From NCBI GenBank assembly GCA_964304625.1, contig OZ199838.1, positions 2,046,001 through 2,110,000 of the forward strand: a stretch of 64,000 nt of DNA. The letters run 5' to 3'. The stretch comes from Kudoa neothunni. Taxonomy: Eukaryota; Cnidaria. A model generated the notes under the pieces. The model was not told the DNA's origin, did not search any database, and was given only the letters and a program-made list of their open reading frames with translations. Made by a program: the position numbers and the translations under genes. Below, piece after piece: positions 1 to 13,500 of the stretch (positions within the stretch are counted from its first letter, which is position 1; each line of letters starts with the position of its first letter).

Positions 1-948
1 CGCAGCTCACATTAACGTAACATCTTATTGCTAGATAAGATTAAGTTATAGTTTAATAAAGATGTGTATGTCGAGCACGTCCTCACTGATGACTGATGAA
101 ACCTACCGTAGTTTGTGAGTCCACTCACGCTTAGATTTTTACATCGTACCACACAAAGAAATAGTTTTTCTAATATTGGGTTGTATTTGGCAGCAAGCAC
201 TATATTTCCTTGATCGCTGGAAAGGGTTCGCAATATAATCCGACTAAAGTTTTTCTGGTCAATCTCCAACGCGGGACACATCATCAACGACACTTTATGA
301 AAATCTGATTGATCCCAATTGAAATCCAATGGTGAGAGCTGATTCTCACTAACAATCTGCAATTGAGAAGACTCGCTGTAATTGAGAATTTGCATTAGAA
401 TAGATCTTCCCAGAAGATTGTATATGTCTACGTTGGCAAAGGTGATAGTGATTGCATCGCTGTAGTTTTTGGTGGTCAATAAAACCTAAAATTTATAGCC
501 ATAATATCACTTAATACATTGCTCAACAAATATGAAAACATCAAATCAATTAATCAAATCAAATCAAATACATTGGACTCAAAGGTTGTGAAAGCATCCG
601 GTAGAAGTGTCACCTTAAGATACGGCTTTAAATTTCGAATAACAATGGGTGCTATTTCAAATATTTCTTTTACGATAATAGATAAACCTTGAGTTTTGGT
701 TACTTCGAATTGTGCAGTAAGATTGGCTACATAATAAAACAAATGATCGAACAACTGATAATATGGTTTGGGAAGGCACTTATTTGAAAATTGAATTGAG
801 GTTTGTTTTTAACGTAGGTTTCAGATGGTTGCAGTGAGGAGAATAAATCGGTAGATTTTTGCTGGATTTTCTCTCCACTACCAACTCTCTCCAACATATT
901 GTCTATCATTTGGATAGATTTTTTAATCCATTCCTTGTCGAACGACAT
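1..948 (-). CDS. Tandem-C2 protein (synaptotagmin/Doc2-like), 3' end beyond window
   Basis: Three exons are readable: 948-814, 778-572 and 485 down to the window edge, joined by introns of 35 and 86 bp, both in phase 0. The first C2 domain begins in exon 2 (FEVTKTQGLS, then PYLKVTLLPD) and finishes in exon 3 (LTTKNYSDAITITF, LLGRSILMQILNY). A second C2 domain starts with GNIVLAAKYNPILEKLF and RCKNL near position 150. C2 domains bind phospholipid membranes, and tandem pairs act in vesicle traffic and exocytosis. The Asp residues that normally chelate calcium in the first C2 loops are not visible (IAPIVIRNLK, then LNYSESSQL), so it is probably calcium-independent. The ATG at 948 is chosen because the frame upstream has no other ATG; no N-terminal membrane helix follows it, unlike classic synaptotagmins. 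A 21-nt GT..AG stretch inside the second C2 could be a micro-intron or plain coding sequence. Family assignment is by motif reading only. Confidence 0.55.
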
Positions 949-1278
949 TTTGTTGGTATTCAAATAAACACATTTAGGTGTCAAATTGCCGTATTCTCCT
1001 TGACGACCGCCACGACAATCAATAAAGTGAAACAATAATATCGACTTTGCAAAAAATATATAAATAAATTTTTGATTCAAACTTTCTCAATTATCTTAAA
1101 GATAAAATACTTTCAATTGATAGTGATGATATGAGATCCAATTCCTGATAATATTTTTAATTATTAAAGATGCATATTACTGGTCTATCAGTGGGATTTT
1201 ATTTAAACCCCTATCTAATAGATAGCAGTAATATCGATCTGACAACATATTTTTGAGTGTAGGACTTGGGGGGTCGAA
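949..1278. promoter_or_regulatory. Divergent intergenic region, probable shared promoter
   Basis: These 330 bp separate the start codons of two genes read in opposite directions (948 minus, 1279 plus). No coding signal is evident apart from a short open frame continuing upstream of the minus gene, which has no ATG. I see no clear TATA or factor site; a promoter role is inferred from position alone. Confidence 0.35.
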
Positions 1279-4200
1279 ATGATTGTTTTTATCATAACTG
1301 GTTCATTAATACTTTTGGAGGGGTGATTTATTAGGACTTTTAGCGAAATTGCTTGCAAGCGTAGAGACAGATTATCTCTTGGTTAATGTGTTAGAAAACT
1401 CTAACAAAGCCTATTCCTATGATAGTTACAAACTGAATTTGATAACCAATAACGAAAATACTTATATGGGGAATTATTCATTATCCATACCTATCAATAA
1501 CCAAACCCAACTTAACCAGAGTGCTTGCTCTTTCTGTCACCCCTATTTTAACTCCACTGTTTTTGAGTTTTCTGAGGTAAAATTTTAAGAATCAGTTTTC
1601 GTTTAATATTCTTTCTTAAGAGCATGAAGTTGCAAATCGCTCCCATATATTCGGAACCTTCGACTACTACCTCTCTAATTTTTGAAATTCAATACGCCGA
1701 TCTGAAACCTCAACTGTCATTAATTAGGAACCATTTCGTCAATTTTCTCTTCCAGAAATGTAGCTCATCACAAATTGAACATTACCTTGATCTGATGAGC
1801 AAGTCTACAGACAGGTGCACACTGAACAACGATCCCAATGGATGTCAATTGTTGGATATTATTATGGTGCATTTGAAAGTTGAATTCATTATAATTTTTT
1901 CTATATTTATTTAGAAAAAGCAACAAAAATATAATTTGTTCAATCTAGATGATAAACTGATGAAAAATACGTATTTTTCTGTGGGTATGGATAGAAATGG
2001 GTTTCTATTGGAAGAATTTTTTGTAAACCATCGAATTAAATTTATGTCCTCAATGGATTCAACTTTTAGAAGCTATGTATTTGATACATTCAACTTACCA
2101 GCTATTTATATCTTATGTAGAAAAGAGAAGTTGAGAGTGTCGATATTAAGCCACTAGATTCTAACCCATCGGTCTCCTCCCACCAATTAATTCTGGGCTT
2201 CGACCCATACAAAGACCAAGACTACGACTCATCATGGTCTCATTGTGAGGGTGATTTGAAATTATATCTGCCGAAAAATAGGACTTCGCCCACTCATTTA
2301 GAAAAAATTCGAGTAATCTTATTACAATTACTAAAATTTAAATTCGCGTAGCTACGTTACAAAAACTCTGTTACTACTGTACAAGTGTGGATATTTGTAA
2401 AAATTGAACAAGTTAATTTTCGGTTCATTTACTATCGTGCCTGTGTCATAAAATTGAATACGAAAAATTGCCTCGATTATTCAATGAAAAGACTTTATCC
2501 ATACCAGCTGAAGATAAATTCTAACAACTTTCAGATCTATAGCACTTTGATTACTGATTCAGTAAGGTTGATTTTTTGAGAGGACATGGGCATGAAGAGG
2601 GTCGAATCTATAAAATTTTTTAAAAGTAAAACCAACCTATACAATTTCTTATAGGTCTTAAATATTTAGTTAAACTATCAAAAATGTTTAATTTATTTAT
2701 GATTATATTTTAAAAGTATAATTTTGAAATACCGCCAATTATAAATAGGCTGCGGCTATTTTTAAGATAAAGGATACCTCCTGGGATAATTGTGATATTA
2801 AATAATTGATTTGGGAAATGTGTACATCAATTTTTTAATGTCCATTAATACAAATTTTGTTGAGTTATTTTTTCATAACAAATTATTAATTGATTTAAGC
2901 TTTATTATTAATTATATTATTTAAATTCGTATAAATATAAACATATTCTTGATAAAAGATCGAAGTGGAGTTTTGTTTGATGGTGAGAATGATTTAGTTG
3001 TGCGTATTGTATTAATTGGATTTGAGAAATGTTTGTTTCCGTCCGAGCTTATTTAACGGATTAATTGGTTTGACTAGTTGATTTGAAAAATAGAAACTAC
3101 TACAAAGAAGATAAAAATAATATTAAAAAAATTTTTATTCCGTACAATTTATCGGAAAATGTGTATTTCATATTTTTCGACGTTATTATCCAAATTATTT
3201 TATTCGGGAATACTAATAAACATATTTTCAAAAATTGACTACAAATTTAAATCTGATTTAAATTCCCCGCTTTAATTCTGGCATTGATAATATGTGTTCT
3301 ATATTATTTGAAAATACTAGATTTTGATTTCAATTTTTTTATAAAACGTTATGCGACCACAATTTAAATTGAACTTTTTTCTTTATGGTAAATAAAAAAA
3401 TTAAGAAGCGCTGATTCCTTTTAGGTGGTTCGAGAAATGAGCATTGAACTAAGCTTTTATCATACTAACAAAGATACGTTGCATGAATCGAAAATTCAAA
3501 TAAAAAAATACATGGAAACATTTGGAAGCTCGGGATCAAAAATTCACACGATCAAAATAAGGAATATTACTGCTATTTTAGGGGTAGAATTTTGTGATTA
3601 TCTTCTCGCTCAACCAAACGTTATGTACCCTGTGTCTAGATGTGTCGCTAGTGTATTACATTTAATCTTTTTGCTATACTTGACTTTGTGTCTTCAGATT
3701 TGCAAAGATTTTGATATTTTTCTGGTGTTATTTAAACCGAATATTCCATTTACGTCAATTACAGTGTGTTTCGACAGAAAATATGCCAGCACTCCTTGCA
3801 ATTTTTACCGGAACCAATTCAGCTACACTCATTTCAGCAAGGAGCTTATTAGTTTGAGACTGAATTTTTCCAATTTAACGTTCACTTTGGTAAAAATTAT
3901 TTACACCACAATTAGATTTAATGTATGATTAATAGCCATTGATAGTTTCTCTCTATTTGGACGATAGTTACACTATTATAGTTATCAACGAATGTGCAGT
4001 TGGAAAATTGCTGACTATTCCAAATGCTGCTCCGTATCCATTATCTTTTATAACTTCTAAATTCTCTCAAAAGTACAAAATATTCCCACAGCATACATAT
4101 GCCTTATATTTTTCTCGAAAAGGTATATTTCCACATAAATTTTAGGAATTATTCCAACAAGACCTCAAACATGACTTATGGTATCAAACCTGATTCAACA

Positions 4201-4860
4201 CTTTGGTGCAATAAAGTGAGAATAAGAGAAATATCCCTTAAAAATATTATTTATGAATTTATAGTTACTAAAAATATTCGTAATGCTGAATGAGAAAACG
4301 CTTGGGAAGTCTTTTGTAGAACTAAAAATCATGTTTAAATCCACTATGTACAATCTAACTGATGAGGACTGTTTGGAAGAGTTGATATCTCAGAAACGAC
4401 CGGATAAAAATGATGCCGCAATCAGTTCAATGTCTCAATTCAGTTTTGGGTTATACTTTCGTTTCAAAGATATGAGTCCTTTTTTGATAAGCAGTGTTAA
4501 CAACAATATCCCTTCCTCTCGTGAACAACCACACACATATGTATACTCCCATTTTTACTTCAAGCGCTACGATATCCATGTATTCTATTTCCACTGTAAT
4601 ATATAATAAATTCTAGTTATTTATTAATTAATTAAAAAAAGCAAATAGTAACGCTCCATACAGAGTTACAAAAATGTACATGAGAAAGGAAGTCCTCATA
4701 TCAGTCGTCATTTCAATGGTGTTAACGATTTCAACTATCACAACTATTGGTAATATTTGATAATTACTTTTTTAACTTCTTTAAAGCTGCATTTTGGATT
4801 ATTGAGAAAAAGAAATCAATCAGAATATTTCGACCCTCCAAATTAAAAAACAAAAAATAA
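1279..4860 (+). CDS. Uncharacterised type I membrane glycoprotein, 733 aa, 13 exons
   Basis: Exons: 1279-1300, 1335-1576, 1621-1866, 1915-2116, 2158-2312, 2352-2561, 3425-3652, 3698-3889, 3936-4033, 4092-4215, 4295-4595, 4642-4751 and 4789-4860. All introns are GT..AG. Eleven of the twelve are 34-79 bp; the sixth is 863 bp. The total of 2202 nt is divisible by three. The protein starts with a hydrophobic leader (MIVFIITGLLAKLLAS) consistent with a signal peptide. It has many N-glycosylation sequons (NYS, NQT, NST, NRT, NKT, NMT, NLT) and cysteines scattered through the long ectodomain. It ends with one hydrophobic helix (VLISVVISMVLTISTITTI) and a short basic tail (EKKKSIRIFRPSKLKNKK). This is the layout of a single-pass surface protein. 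I do not recognise the ectodomain family and propose no function. The long sixth intron leaves open that two neighbouring genes were joined, but only the first half has a leader and only the second an anchor, and phase matches at every junction. Confidence 0.6.
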
Positions 4861-5481
4861 CAAATATATTTAATTCAAATTTTTATTTAATTCAATATTT
4901 TTGCAATTTCTCATAAAAAATATAAAATTCTCGTAAGGTTTGGATTGAGGCGTGGAACGAAATAGGATCTTCACGGATAGTAATAGGATTATTGAATGAC
5001 TAATCAGGGTGTAGTTGGAATCGCGAAATTGGTCGAGGGTTTTAGGTGATCCCAAGAAATCACCGTTGTCTATTTATTACCTCATTTTTGAGTTTACCTT
5101 ATTATTATAATGATTCGAAATAATTTATAGGTTCTTGTTTTTCAAAGTCGATGGGAAAACTTAATACACGGCGTTTTCTTAAATGGAGGTCAAATTCGAT
5201 GACCAAATATTTTTATTGGACTATTTTGGAAGAATAAAACAAAATACGTTGAATTTTTATGTTTTGAAAAATATTTGTTTTTAAAACTTTGCCAAATAGG
5301 TTTGTTTAGTTTTTATTTATTTAAAAAATTGTGAAACTAACAATTCATACACTATGTATGTGGATGTGAAATAAATAATAACTTCGGTTCCGAGATATTT
5401 TGAATTACGTTAGACTATTTTGACAAACAGGTCAAGCATTATCAGCGTTTAAAGAATAGAATCGTTTGGCAAGTTTATAAA
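4861..5481. other. Spacer between membrane-protein gene and EF-hand gene
   Basis: AT-rich spacer and EF-hand promoter. A 61-codon open frame on the minus strand (4870-5055) has no recognisable motif and I do not call it a gene. The stretch from about 5330 to 5480 is recognisably similar to 9170-9320, so the duplication that produced the second EF-hand copy included at least 150 bp of upstream sequence. Confidence 0.5.
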
Positions 5482-6522
5482 ATGGAACTCAGAGCATTCA
5501 AGGTTATATTGGTGTTTGGTTGTTGGGTACAATCGTTAGTCGCATCCCCTTATGTGCAAATGATAACAGTCAGGTATTCGATTTGAAAAGGGCCAAATTA
5601 TCATAGCTGTTTAAAAATGAAATAGTGAATGGCTACGTGAAGTGGATTCAAATCACGACAATAAATTGAGTCGAGGTGAAGTGTTTGACGCTCTAAAGAA
5701 ACATCACGACGAACACCTCGATCGAATCGATATGGTTCATCGTTGGCAAACACCTGATTGGGTGAACAATGAGGTTGATCTCACCGGTTGGAATTTGGCC
5801 ACATTTTTGAGCTATCGACAAAATCACTCCACAAGTATTCATACGTTCAACTAGTTAATATCAAGCCACTCAATCTATAGAGCCAACAGACCCTAAACAC
5901 ATACAACATGAAATTGATATCTTTAAAAAGGCAGACACCAACAATGATGGAATTTTAGAGAAAGAAGAATATGTAAATTTGTTGAAAGGTTACGGTGACG
6001 ACGAGTTAAAAGAAAAAATTGCCGCTCTTGAATTTGCCAAGGCCGACAACAACAAAGATGAAAAAATCAGCTATACTGAACTCATAAAGCGTAATATTTT
6101 TTCCGCTCTTTATACATGCATAAATAAAGAAAATTCTAACAACATATGTTAACGATAAATGTTGTTTAGATTTAAAACCCAAATCCGATTTCCATGAAGA
6201 AAACCTAGCCCACATTTTTGAAACGGTTGACACCAATCATGACAAATATTTAAACAAAGTAAATCTATAGCAATTACAAATATTTTAAAGATCTAATACG
6301 ATACAATATTTATAGAGTGAATTACTCGAATTGCACAACCAACTCCTAGAAGACCATCTCCACGTTGATGTAGACCACTTCATGGAAAACGTTGACGATA
6401 ACCATGATACCTACCTATCATTGGAAGAGCTTAGAAAGCACCTCGATGATATAACCAACTTCTGGACTCGAAGCGACGATGATGAAAAACTATTCCACTT
6501 TATCCGTGAAGATGAACTCTAG
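5482..6522 (+). CDS. ER-resident CREC-family EF-hand protein (reticulocalbin/calumenin-like)
   Basis: Five exons (5482-5573, 5626-5834, 5866-6090, 6170-6258, 6316-6522) encode 273 aa. The protein has an N-terminal signal peptide (ELRAFKVILVFGCWVQSLVA) and ends in REDEL, a KDEL-type ER retrieval signal. EF-hand loops in order: DSNHDNKLSRGE, a degenerate second unit around PDWVNNEVDLTGWN, DTNNDGILEKEE, DNNKDEKISYTE, DTNHDKYLNKSE and DDNHDTYLSLEE. Six EF-hands behind a leader, with an ER-retention tail, are the CREC layout; these are low-affinity calcium-binding chaperones or regulators of the secretory lumen. At 273 aa it is shorter than the usual ~315-330 aa of the family, mostly through a reduced N-terminal region. 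Introns are 31-79 bp. A decayed tandem copy lies 3.8 kb downstream. The subfamily (reticulocalbin versus calumenin) is not certain. Confidence 0.85.
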
Positions 6523-9169
6523 TTGGACTATCAGCCTATTCATTAGTCAAAAATATATTCACTTTATTCGATAGCTAGACTGATTACTGACGTCTGTGAA
6601 CGTGATATGATTGTTAATGATATTCTTTACTTTGGTTGTGTGTCGAAAGTGTGTTTGTTTTTGATTGAGAACGCTGGAATAATGATGAGATTTAATTTTG
6701 ACACAGTATCACAATATATGGATTGATGAATTTTTTAAATCTAATAGATTTTAAATTGCTTTACACAATGGTGTTTTTTCACGTAATTATTACAGCCTCC
6801 CCGTACTAAAGTCGGCGGTCCCTTTAAGCCCTATTAAAAAAACCACGCTAATTTCACACCTAATGTTGGTTTTGGAAATAAAACGACAAAAATAACCTTA
6901 CTGAAAAAGCTTTTTTATTATTGTGCCATTTTTTAAATTTATCTATGAAATCTTGAATTTTATTCAACTTAGATTTATCGATTTAATTTCTCTTCAACAA
7001 TTTAAATAAAATAAATATATACATACGCACACATTATTCTGCCTATAATGCTATCAAGTGTAATATGTATTTTTTATTGGTCCTATTTTTAAGTAAGATA
7101 TTTAATAATTTGAACATGTAAATATTTCTTATTTTATTTTGATATTTAACTAACAGTTACTTACTAAACATATGAGAAAGAATGTCTTAATACCGACGAC
7201 TAACTAGCTTCATCCACTAAAACAAATAAAATAAAAAGATTAAGGAATCTATAATCTTCTTCTTCAAAAGTAATCATCAAAATAGTGCTATATAATTTTT
7301 TCTATTTCACGACTTTATTCTCTACGTTTTTCGATATGTAATTCAAAATGCGACACTTAACTAATTAATAGAAGATTCAAAAGTTGCAATTAAATTGCAG
7401 TGGAACCAACGAATGAAGTGCGAAACACAGTTTAAATTTAGACATATATATATTTATTGAGTTGAGTTGAGTTGATTCTCACACCTTCAATGAGAATGTT
7501 CCGCATCCTTCACCGCTTATGAGAACAACACTGCATTCCTTCCCAAAAAAGAAATTATTAAACGAATATATTAGTAGATGGAGAAACCTTTTTACTGAGA
7601 TTACACGAAGAAACAAAATGACGTACTTTAACTATAAAAATTTTTAATGATAATCCATAAATAAAGCAGATACGTAATATTTTAGCATAAAATAACTAAT
7701 TTAAAATTCCGCGCAAGCGGGAATATTGGATATCGCAGAATTTTTGATTTAATTATAAATTTAAACCTTTAATGAATAAATTAAGATATAAACAAATCTT
7801 AATTGAAAAGTTTTAGTTTTTAAATTTTTTTGGTGCAATTTATTTTTAACCTGAAGCAAAAAAAATTAAAATAAATCAACAAAATTAAAAAATTCTATTT
7901 GAACGTTAATTAAAATTCAATTTTCAGTTGATCTTAGATTAAATTAACAAATTTTCGATACAATTTTTAAGGATTTAGTTGATTTTAAAATATTCATTTT
8001 TTTTTATTTTTTCTAATTAATATTATTTACAGCATGTTATTGAGCAGCAATGACAATAATCTCAGATTTCAGGCAAATGGAGTAAATTCGTCCAATTTTT
8101 TTCAAATGTCATCCTATGTATTATTTTTTCAATCTTGATAATCGAATTATAATAAAATAGCAAAACAATGTTTCAAAAGTAAAAAATATCGCATAATCCA
8201 CTAAAATGCAAATATAATCGTAGTTGCCGTCTTTACAAAAAATCTTCGAATAAATGATTTTATAATTGGCGCAACTGTTTATTTAAAATTAAATTATACG
8301 CTTTAGAAGCTCATTAATGGCTAGTTTGAGGTATATTTTCTAATAATTTATACTTCAAACTCAGAGAATCCAATAACTTAAGCCAACGAGAAAATGGCGA
8401 AATTATATGGATGTATATACATTTTCGAACCGAGACTAGTATTTTGGAATCTTTTCATTATTGGAAGCAACGCATAGTCTTATCATGGCCGCGGATCATT
8501 TTTAAATTATTGCAAAACGTGTTGGAAACTTGAATGCTTAAATTCAAGGAACAAACGTTGATGTTGATAGTATCCGATGCTAAGCTGTCATTACAAGTAG
8601 TTATTAATACGTGTTAATTCTAGTTAATACCTACATAAATTAAAATTAAATAATAAATGATCCACTCGACAAAGTTTTTTTTAACTTTTGAATAGTCGTG
8701 CACAAAGATAAAACCTCATCTAGGTAGAGTTTTTTTGTTTTATTCAAACACCAAACAAAGAGCTGTAACACAATTACTTAAAATTAAAACATGAAGAGTC
8801 GGTAAATCTTCAGTTCTAAAAACAGGATTGATAAATTACGAATTAGGATCTAGTCGTGATTGTGTGAATGGTAAAGGATATTGGATCCGTTCGAAAGAAC
8901 ACAGATATACAAGTAATAGCTCATTTTGGATATTAATTGATCTTTATTATCACCTTAGAAATTGTATGAGTATTAATTTTCCAATTTTAATGAAAAGATA
9001 TGTCCAAATATCATTTCTTTAATTGGGACCTAATTCAAGGGACAAATATTCTTATTATGTTGCTGTTGGAGGATTAAATAAAGAAATCGCAATATCTATG
9101 CAAGGAAAATTATTTACTTTTAAAATTTATTATAATATAATTTGAATGGTTTATATCCACAAACTCTCG
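6523..9169. other. AT-rich spacer between the two EF-hand copies
   Basis: The first ~200 bp (to about 6720) are the 3' flank of the EF-hand gene and resemble the 3' flank of the second copy (10350-10510). The rest is simple AT-rich sequence with a short GAGTT repeat near 7460. An open frame at 8828-9022 shows no recognisable motif. No RNA gene or transposon end could be supported. Confidence 0.4.
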
Positions 9170-9323
9170 AAACCATACAATAAAACAATATGTACGTGGA
9201 AATTAAATAAAGAATAATAGCTTTGGTTCGGTGATATTTTGAACTGCGTTAGATTACGTTAATAAAAACTTTCAGCATGATCATCCTTTGATTGTGCATA
9301 TAATCTTTTGGAAACTATATAAA

Positions 9324-10347
9324 ATGAAGTTCAGTGTATTCAAAGTTTTAGTAGTGTTTGATTGTTTGATCCAATCATTATTAACCCAGTCTTTTGGGCG
9401 CGAATGATTACAGTCAAATATATGGTTTTAAAAAACCGAATTAACATAATTAATTAAAAAATAAAAAGATAATGGCTAAAAGAAATGACTAAAAGTTATG
9501 GCAATGAACTGAAACGACATGAAGTGCTTATTATTCTAATTAAAAATCATAAAATACGTCTCAATCAACTCTCTTCAATTCATTTTGGGGAATCAACATC
9601 TAGGTTGAATAATATCGATCACCGGTATGGATGGGATTTGGCCACATTTTTGAGCCATCGAAAAAACCACTCCACAAGTATTCATACGTTCAACTAGTTA
9701 ATATCAAGCCACTCAATCCATAGAGCCAACAGACCCTAAACACACACAACATGAAATTGATATCTTTAAAAAGGCAGACACCAACAATGATGGAATTTTA
9801 GAGAAAGAAGAATATGTAAATTTGTTGAAAGGTTACGGTGACGACGAGTTAAAAGAAAAAATTGCCGCTCTTGAATTTGCCAAGGCCGACAACAACAAAG
9901 ACGAAAAAATCAGCTATACTGAACTCATAAAGCGTAATATTTTTTCCGCTCTTTAGACATGCATAAATAAAGAAAATTCTAACAACATATGTTAACGATA
10001 AATGTTGTTTAGATTTAAAACCAAGATCTGAATTCCATGAAGCACAGCTGTCTTCATTCTTTGGTATGGTCGACATCAACCATGACAAATATTTAAAAAA
10101 AGAAAATTTATTACAATGAAAAATATTTTAGAGGTTTAATAAAATATAATATTTACAGAAGGAATTTCTGTACATATCAACCGGAAGTTCTGCGATTCGT
10201 ATTTACTCTGATGTAGAAGACATATTCAAACATGTTGACGACAACCGTGATAATAAGCTATCGTTGGAAGAGCTTGAAAGACACATCGATTATATCGAAA
10301 ATTTGTGTAAAATAAGTGACGATTATGCAATAATGTTCCATTCATAA
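9324..10347 (+). pseudogene. Decayed tandem copy of the CREC EF-hand gene
   Basis: Same exon order as the gene at 5482. The start region (MKFSVFKVLVVFDCLIQSLL) is preserved, but the reading frame then hits a stop and the exon-1 donor is lost (GT changed to AT). The first EF-hand loop is destroyed (MTKSYGNELKRHE instead of a D-x-N loop). The donor after exon 4 has changed from GT to GA, and the last exon ends MFHS without the ER-retrieval tail. The last EF loop (DDNRDNKLSLEE) is still canonical. In sharp contrast, about 9640-10020, containing exon 3 and two introns, is almost identical to 5797-6178. The mixture points to an old duplicate partly overwritten by recent gene conversion. A short alternative transcript using only the good exons cannot be excluded. 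Confidence 0.7.
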
Positions 10348-10510
10348 ATAATTATTATTCTCCTTATTCAATGGCTAGACTAATTTCTGGCATCTATGAA
10401 CTCGATAATTTTTAACAGCATTCTTTATTTTCATTGAATGCCCAATGTGTGTTTGATTTTGATTGATGAACACCTAAAAATGCTCAAATAAAATTTTGAC
10501 AAAATATATC

Positions 10511-13500
10511 GTAAACACAATTCATTTTCTGTTTTTAATAAATCAATGAAAATCCTTGTGAGAGAGGCTTATCGTTCTGCATTTCCCTTTAGATTATTTG
10601 AGACATTAATTCATTATCTTTTAACTTAATCACTGGAATCTGTAAATTTCTTGTCTAAGGAGTTCAATTTTTAGAAATATGTTAAAAATCATTTTTCACG
10701 GAAAATCAATTCAATTCATAGATTAACTTGTTAATTTTTTCCGATAATCAGACCAAAAATTAATCATGAAATTGTTTATAATGCCAAAATTCGAATAATA
10801 TCAAATTTCTATGCCAAAAATAATATTTGTTAATTATTATTTTTTATGCTATGCAAATAATTATGTTCTGATTATTTCTTTGATATTTTATTTTGTTTTA
10901 TTGGATTTCTACATCGAATATTTAAAAAAATTGTTTATAAAATACTACCCAGTTGATAAGATTATTTTTTTATAATTAAGCCGAATAAATAGAATTTTTA
11001 AATAGATCAATATGTTCAATTCTTTAAGTGACTATTTATTTTCGGTATTATAAATACATTTTACATCAATAATAATTTAAAAATTCCTTTCTTCTCTTCC
11101 TTGGTATAACCGTGTAACCAAAAAATAGGTTCATTTACTGATGATGATTCGCTGAATCATTAAAAAGTTGTTATCTTAGTTCAAACATTTGAAAACTTCA
11201 TTTTATTTAGGAATATTTTTTCCATCAAATTTTAAGATAAGTGATTGAGTACGCTACAGTAGGAAATATTGGCCTATAATGGTTTGTGTATATAAAGTTT
11301 ATTCGCTAAAGAGTTATAAAAAATACATTTTTTGTATCATCTATAAATTAAGTTTATGTGATTTAGGAAATAATAAAAATGTGTGTACCAAAATTAACTC
11401 TATATAAACGAGCCGATAAGCTCCGCCACTTATTTAAATTATATATCAATACACAAAATTATTCATTTATCCGTTTTGAATTTAGTTTATGTAAATTAAT
11501 ATACATTATTTTCTTTACGTTTCAATTAAAAAATGTTAAATTATTGAATTGATCCATAATTTGTTTGGATAATCATTCATAACTTGGTTCTACTTCATAT
11601 TGTTTATCATATAAACACAAATTTTATAATATAAAATTTAATTATACAGGATTTTATAGGTTTTAAGCATGAATAGTTAAAAAGCGAGAAGACAACCACG
11701 TGATCTCAAAATAATTTTCTTAATTTCTAATAAAAAATTTAATAAAAAAATTATAAACTAAAGCAAATCTTATTACATTAATATCTACATTTAATAGTTC
11801 ACAAATATTTTTATTAAAATGAAAAATGAGATGTTTTTGTGAAATTTGCAAAAAATTTATTTTTAAAGTTAGTCTATATAAAATTGTTATATACCAATGA
11901 TAAAAAACCTAAATAGTAATAATAAATAACTTTTGAATTAATAACTAAGAAGGAAACAAAATAATTCAATGTTTGTTGAAAAAAGACGGAGATTACACGT
12001 GTATCCGATCGCGCTCGGGTCAAAAATTCTCAATATTTTGAAATTATTATTCTGAGCTAAATTTATTCTCTCCTTATTTTTTTATTTTATTATTAAGAAT
12101 TGCGATAAAATAAATGCGATAAAACGTGCTCAAGAGGATGTTTTTTAGGTGCCACATACTTCACCATTACCACAATCAGTTATGTTCCCTTATTAAGCAA
12201 TATCAGTAAATTTTAGAGAAATAAAACTTTTTTGAATGACTAAAAATTTTGTCGTAATCTCATTAGATTACAACAAACGTCTAAAACAATTGAAATTCAA
12301 AATATGGACATGCGTAGAACATGGTATCGGAATGGGTATCGGTGAAACCCTAGTTCGAAGAAATGTAGCAGTGTTACATTAGACAAATATTTTTTGTGGG
12401 CTAAGAAATGGTCAATAAATAATAAAATTTTTTCTCTTAGAAATATTGAGTTGCCTACGCTATTTTTCAATAAACGACACAAAAATGGAACTGGTCATTA
12501 AGACCTTTTTATTATTGTGCTATTTTATTGACGAATTTTTCCATCGCTTGGAACTTAGCATCTTTATTATATGATATGAACTCGTAAAACCTTATAATTT
12601 CGAGTATTTTTGTAGTGTACATTGTTTTTGTTTCGCTAAAATTGATGCTCCATCCGTTATTTTTTGCAAAGTCCAAATTAAGCGCTGTACTCTGTCCATT
12701 TTTGCGTTAGATCCGTACAGTAAGTTTTCAACTTTAATATTTTATTGGAAACCAATTATTTATTGACAAAGGATCTATTTAAATCTGAATTAAAACAAAA
12801 TAAGTAATAAACAAGTCAATTTTTAAAAATTGCGTACGACCCATACATTACTGTATTTAATTTAATCTGGTTGCTATTAAGCCCAACTAATCAATATTTC
12901 AAAAAATGAGGAAAGAAAACGCGTGAAGCCTTTGTTCGCGTGATTAACCCTACCGGTACCGGATGGGATATATTTGGTATCTCAGATCTCAGATAAGATA
13001 ATTTCTTTCTAATTCCTAACAGACACAATTTATTCTATTGAAATTCCTTGAATGCTTTCCTACTAATTTAGAACATTAGTAAAAAAATTTTTTAATTAAT
13101 ATTTAATTTTTGACGAGATGTATGACCTCAATTTTTTAATTGGTCCGATGGTTTCATTCATAAAAATCATTTTTGCGACCGCTAAATATTTAGTTACATT
13201 TTTGCGAATATTACATTCAACTATATATCTCAATATTATGATTTTGGGCCAGATATTTTCAAATGTAAACTATAAGGATTAACGAAGATTAATTCATAAC
13301 AATCGTGGTCTAGTGAATTTGTTTTCGTCGGAGAATTTCAACCTAATTTTACTTAAACTTAATCATATAGAGGGGTTTGAGGGAAGTTTAATGCAGAACA
13401 TGGAGTAGAAACGTGATTTTTAGATTAAGGCGTTGCCATAGCCTGAGGGTGATCTCATGTGCCACTGTTACCCCAATATTTTGATATGTTTATAGGTTTG

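Noticed and set aside
4870-5055. 61-codon minus-strand frame
   Set aside because: No motif, no splice partners, and it overlaps the duplicated promoter region of the EF-hand gene.
12297-12482. Possible Merlin transposase N-terminal fragment
   Set aside because: Only a short phrase resembles the family; no catalytic motif or inverted repeats nearby.
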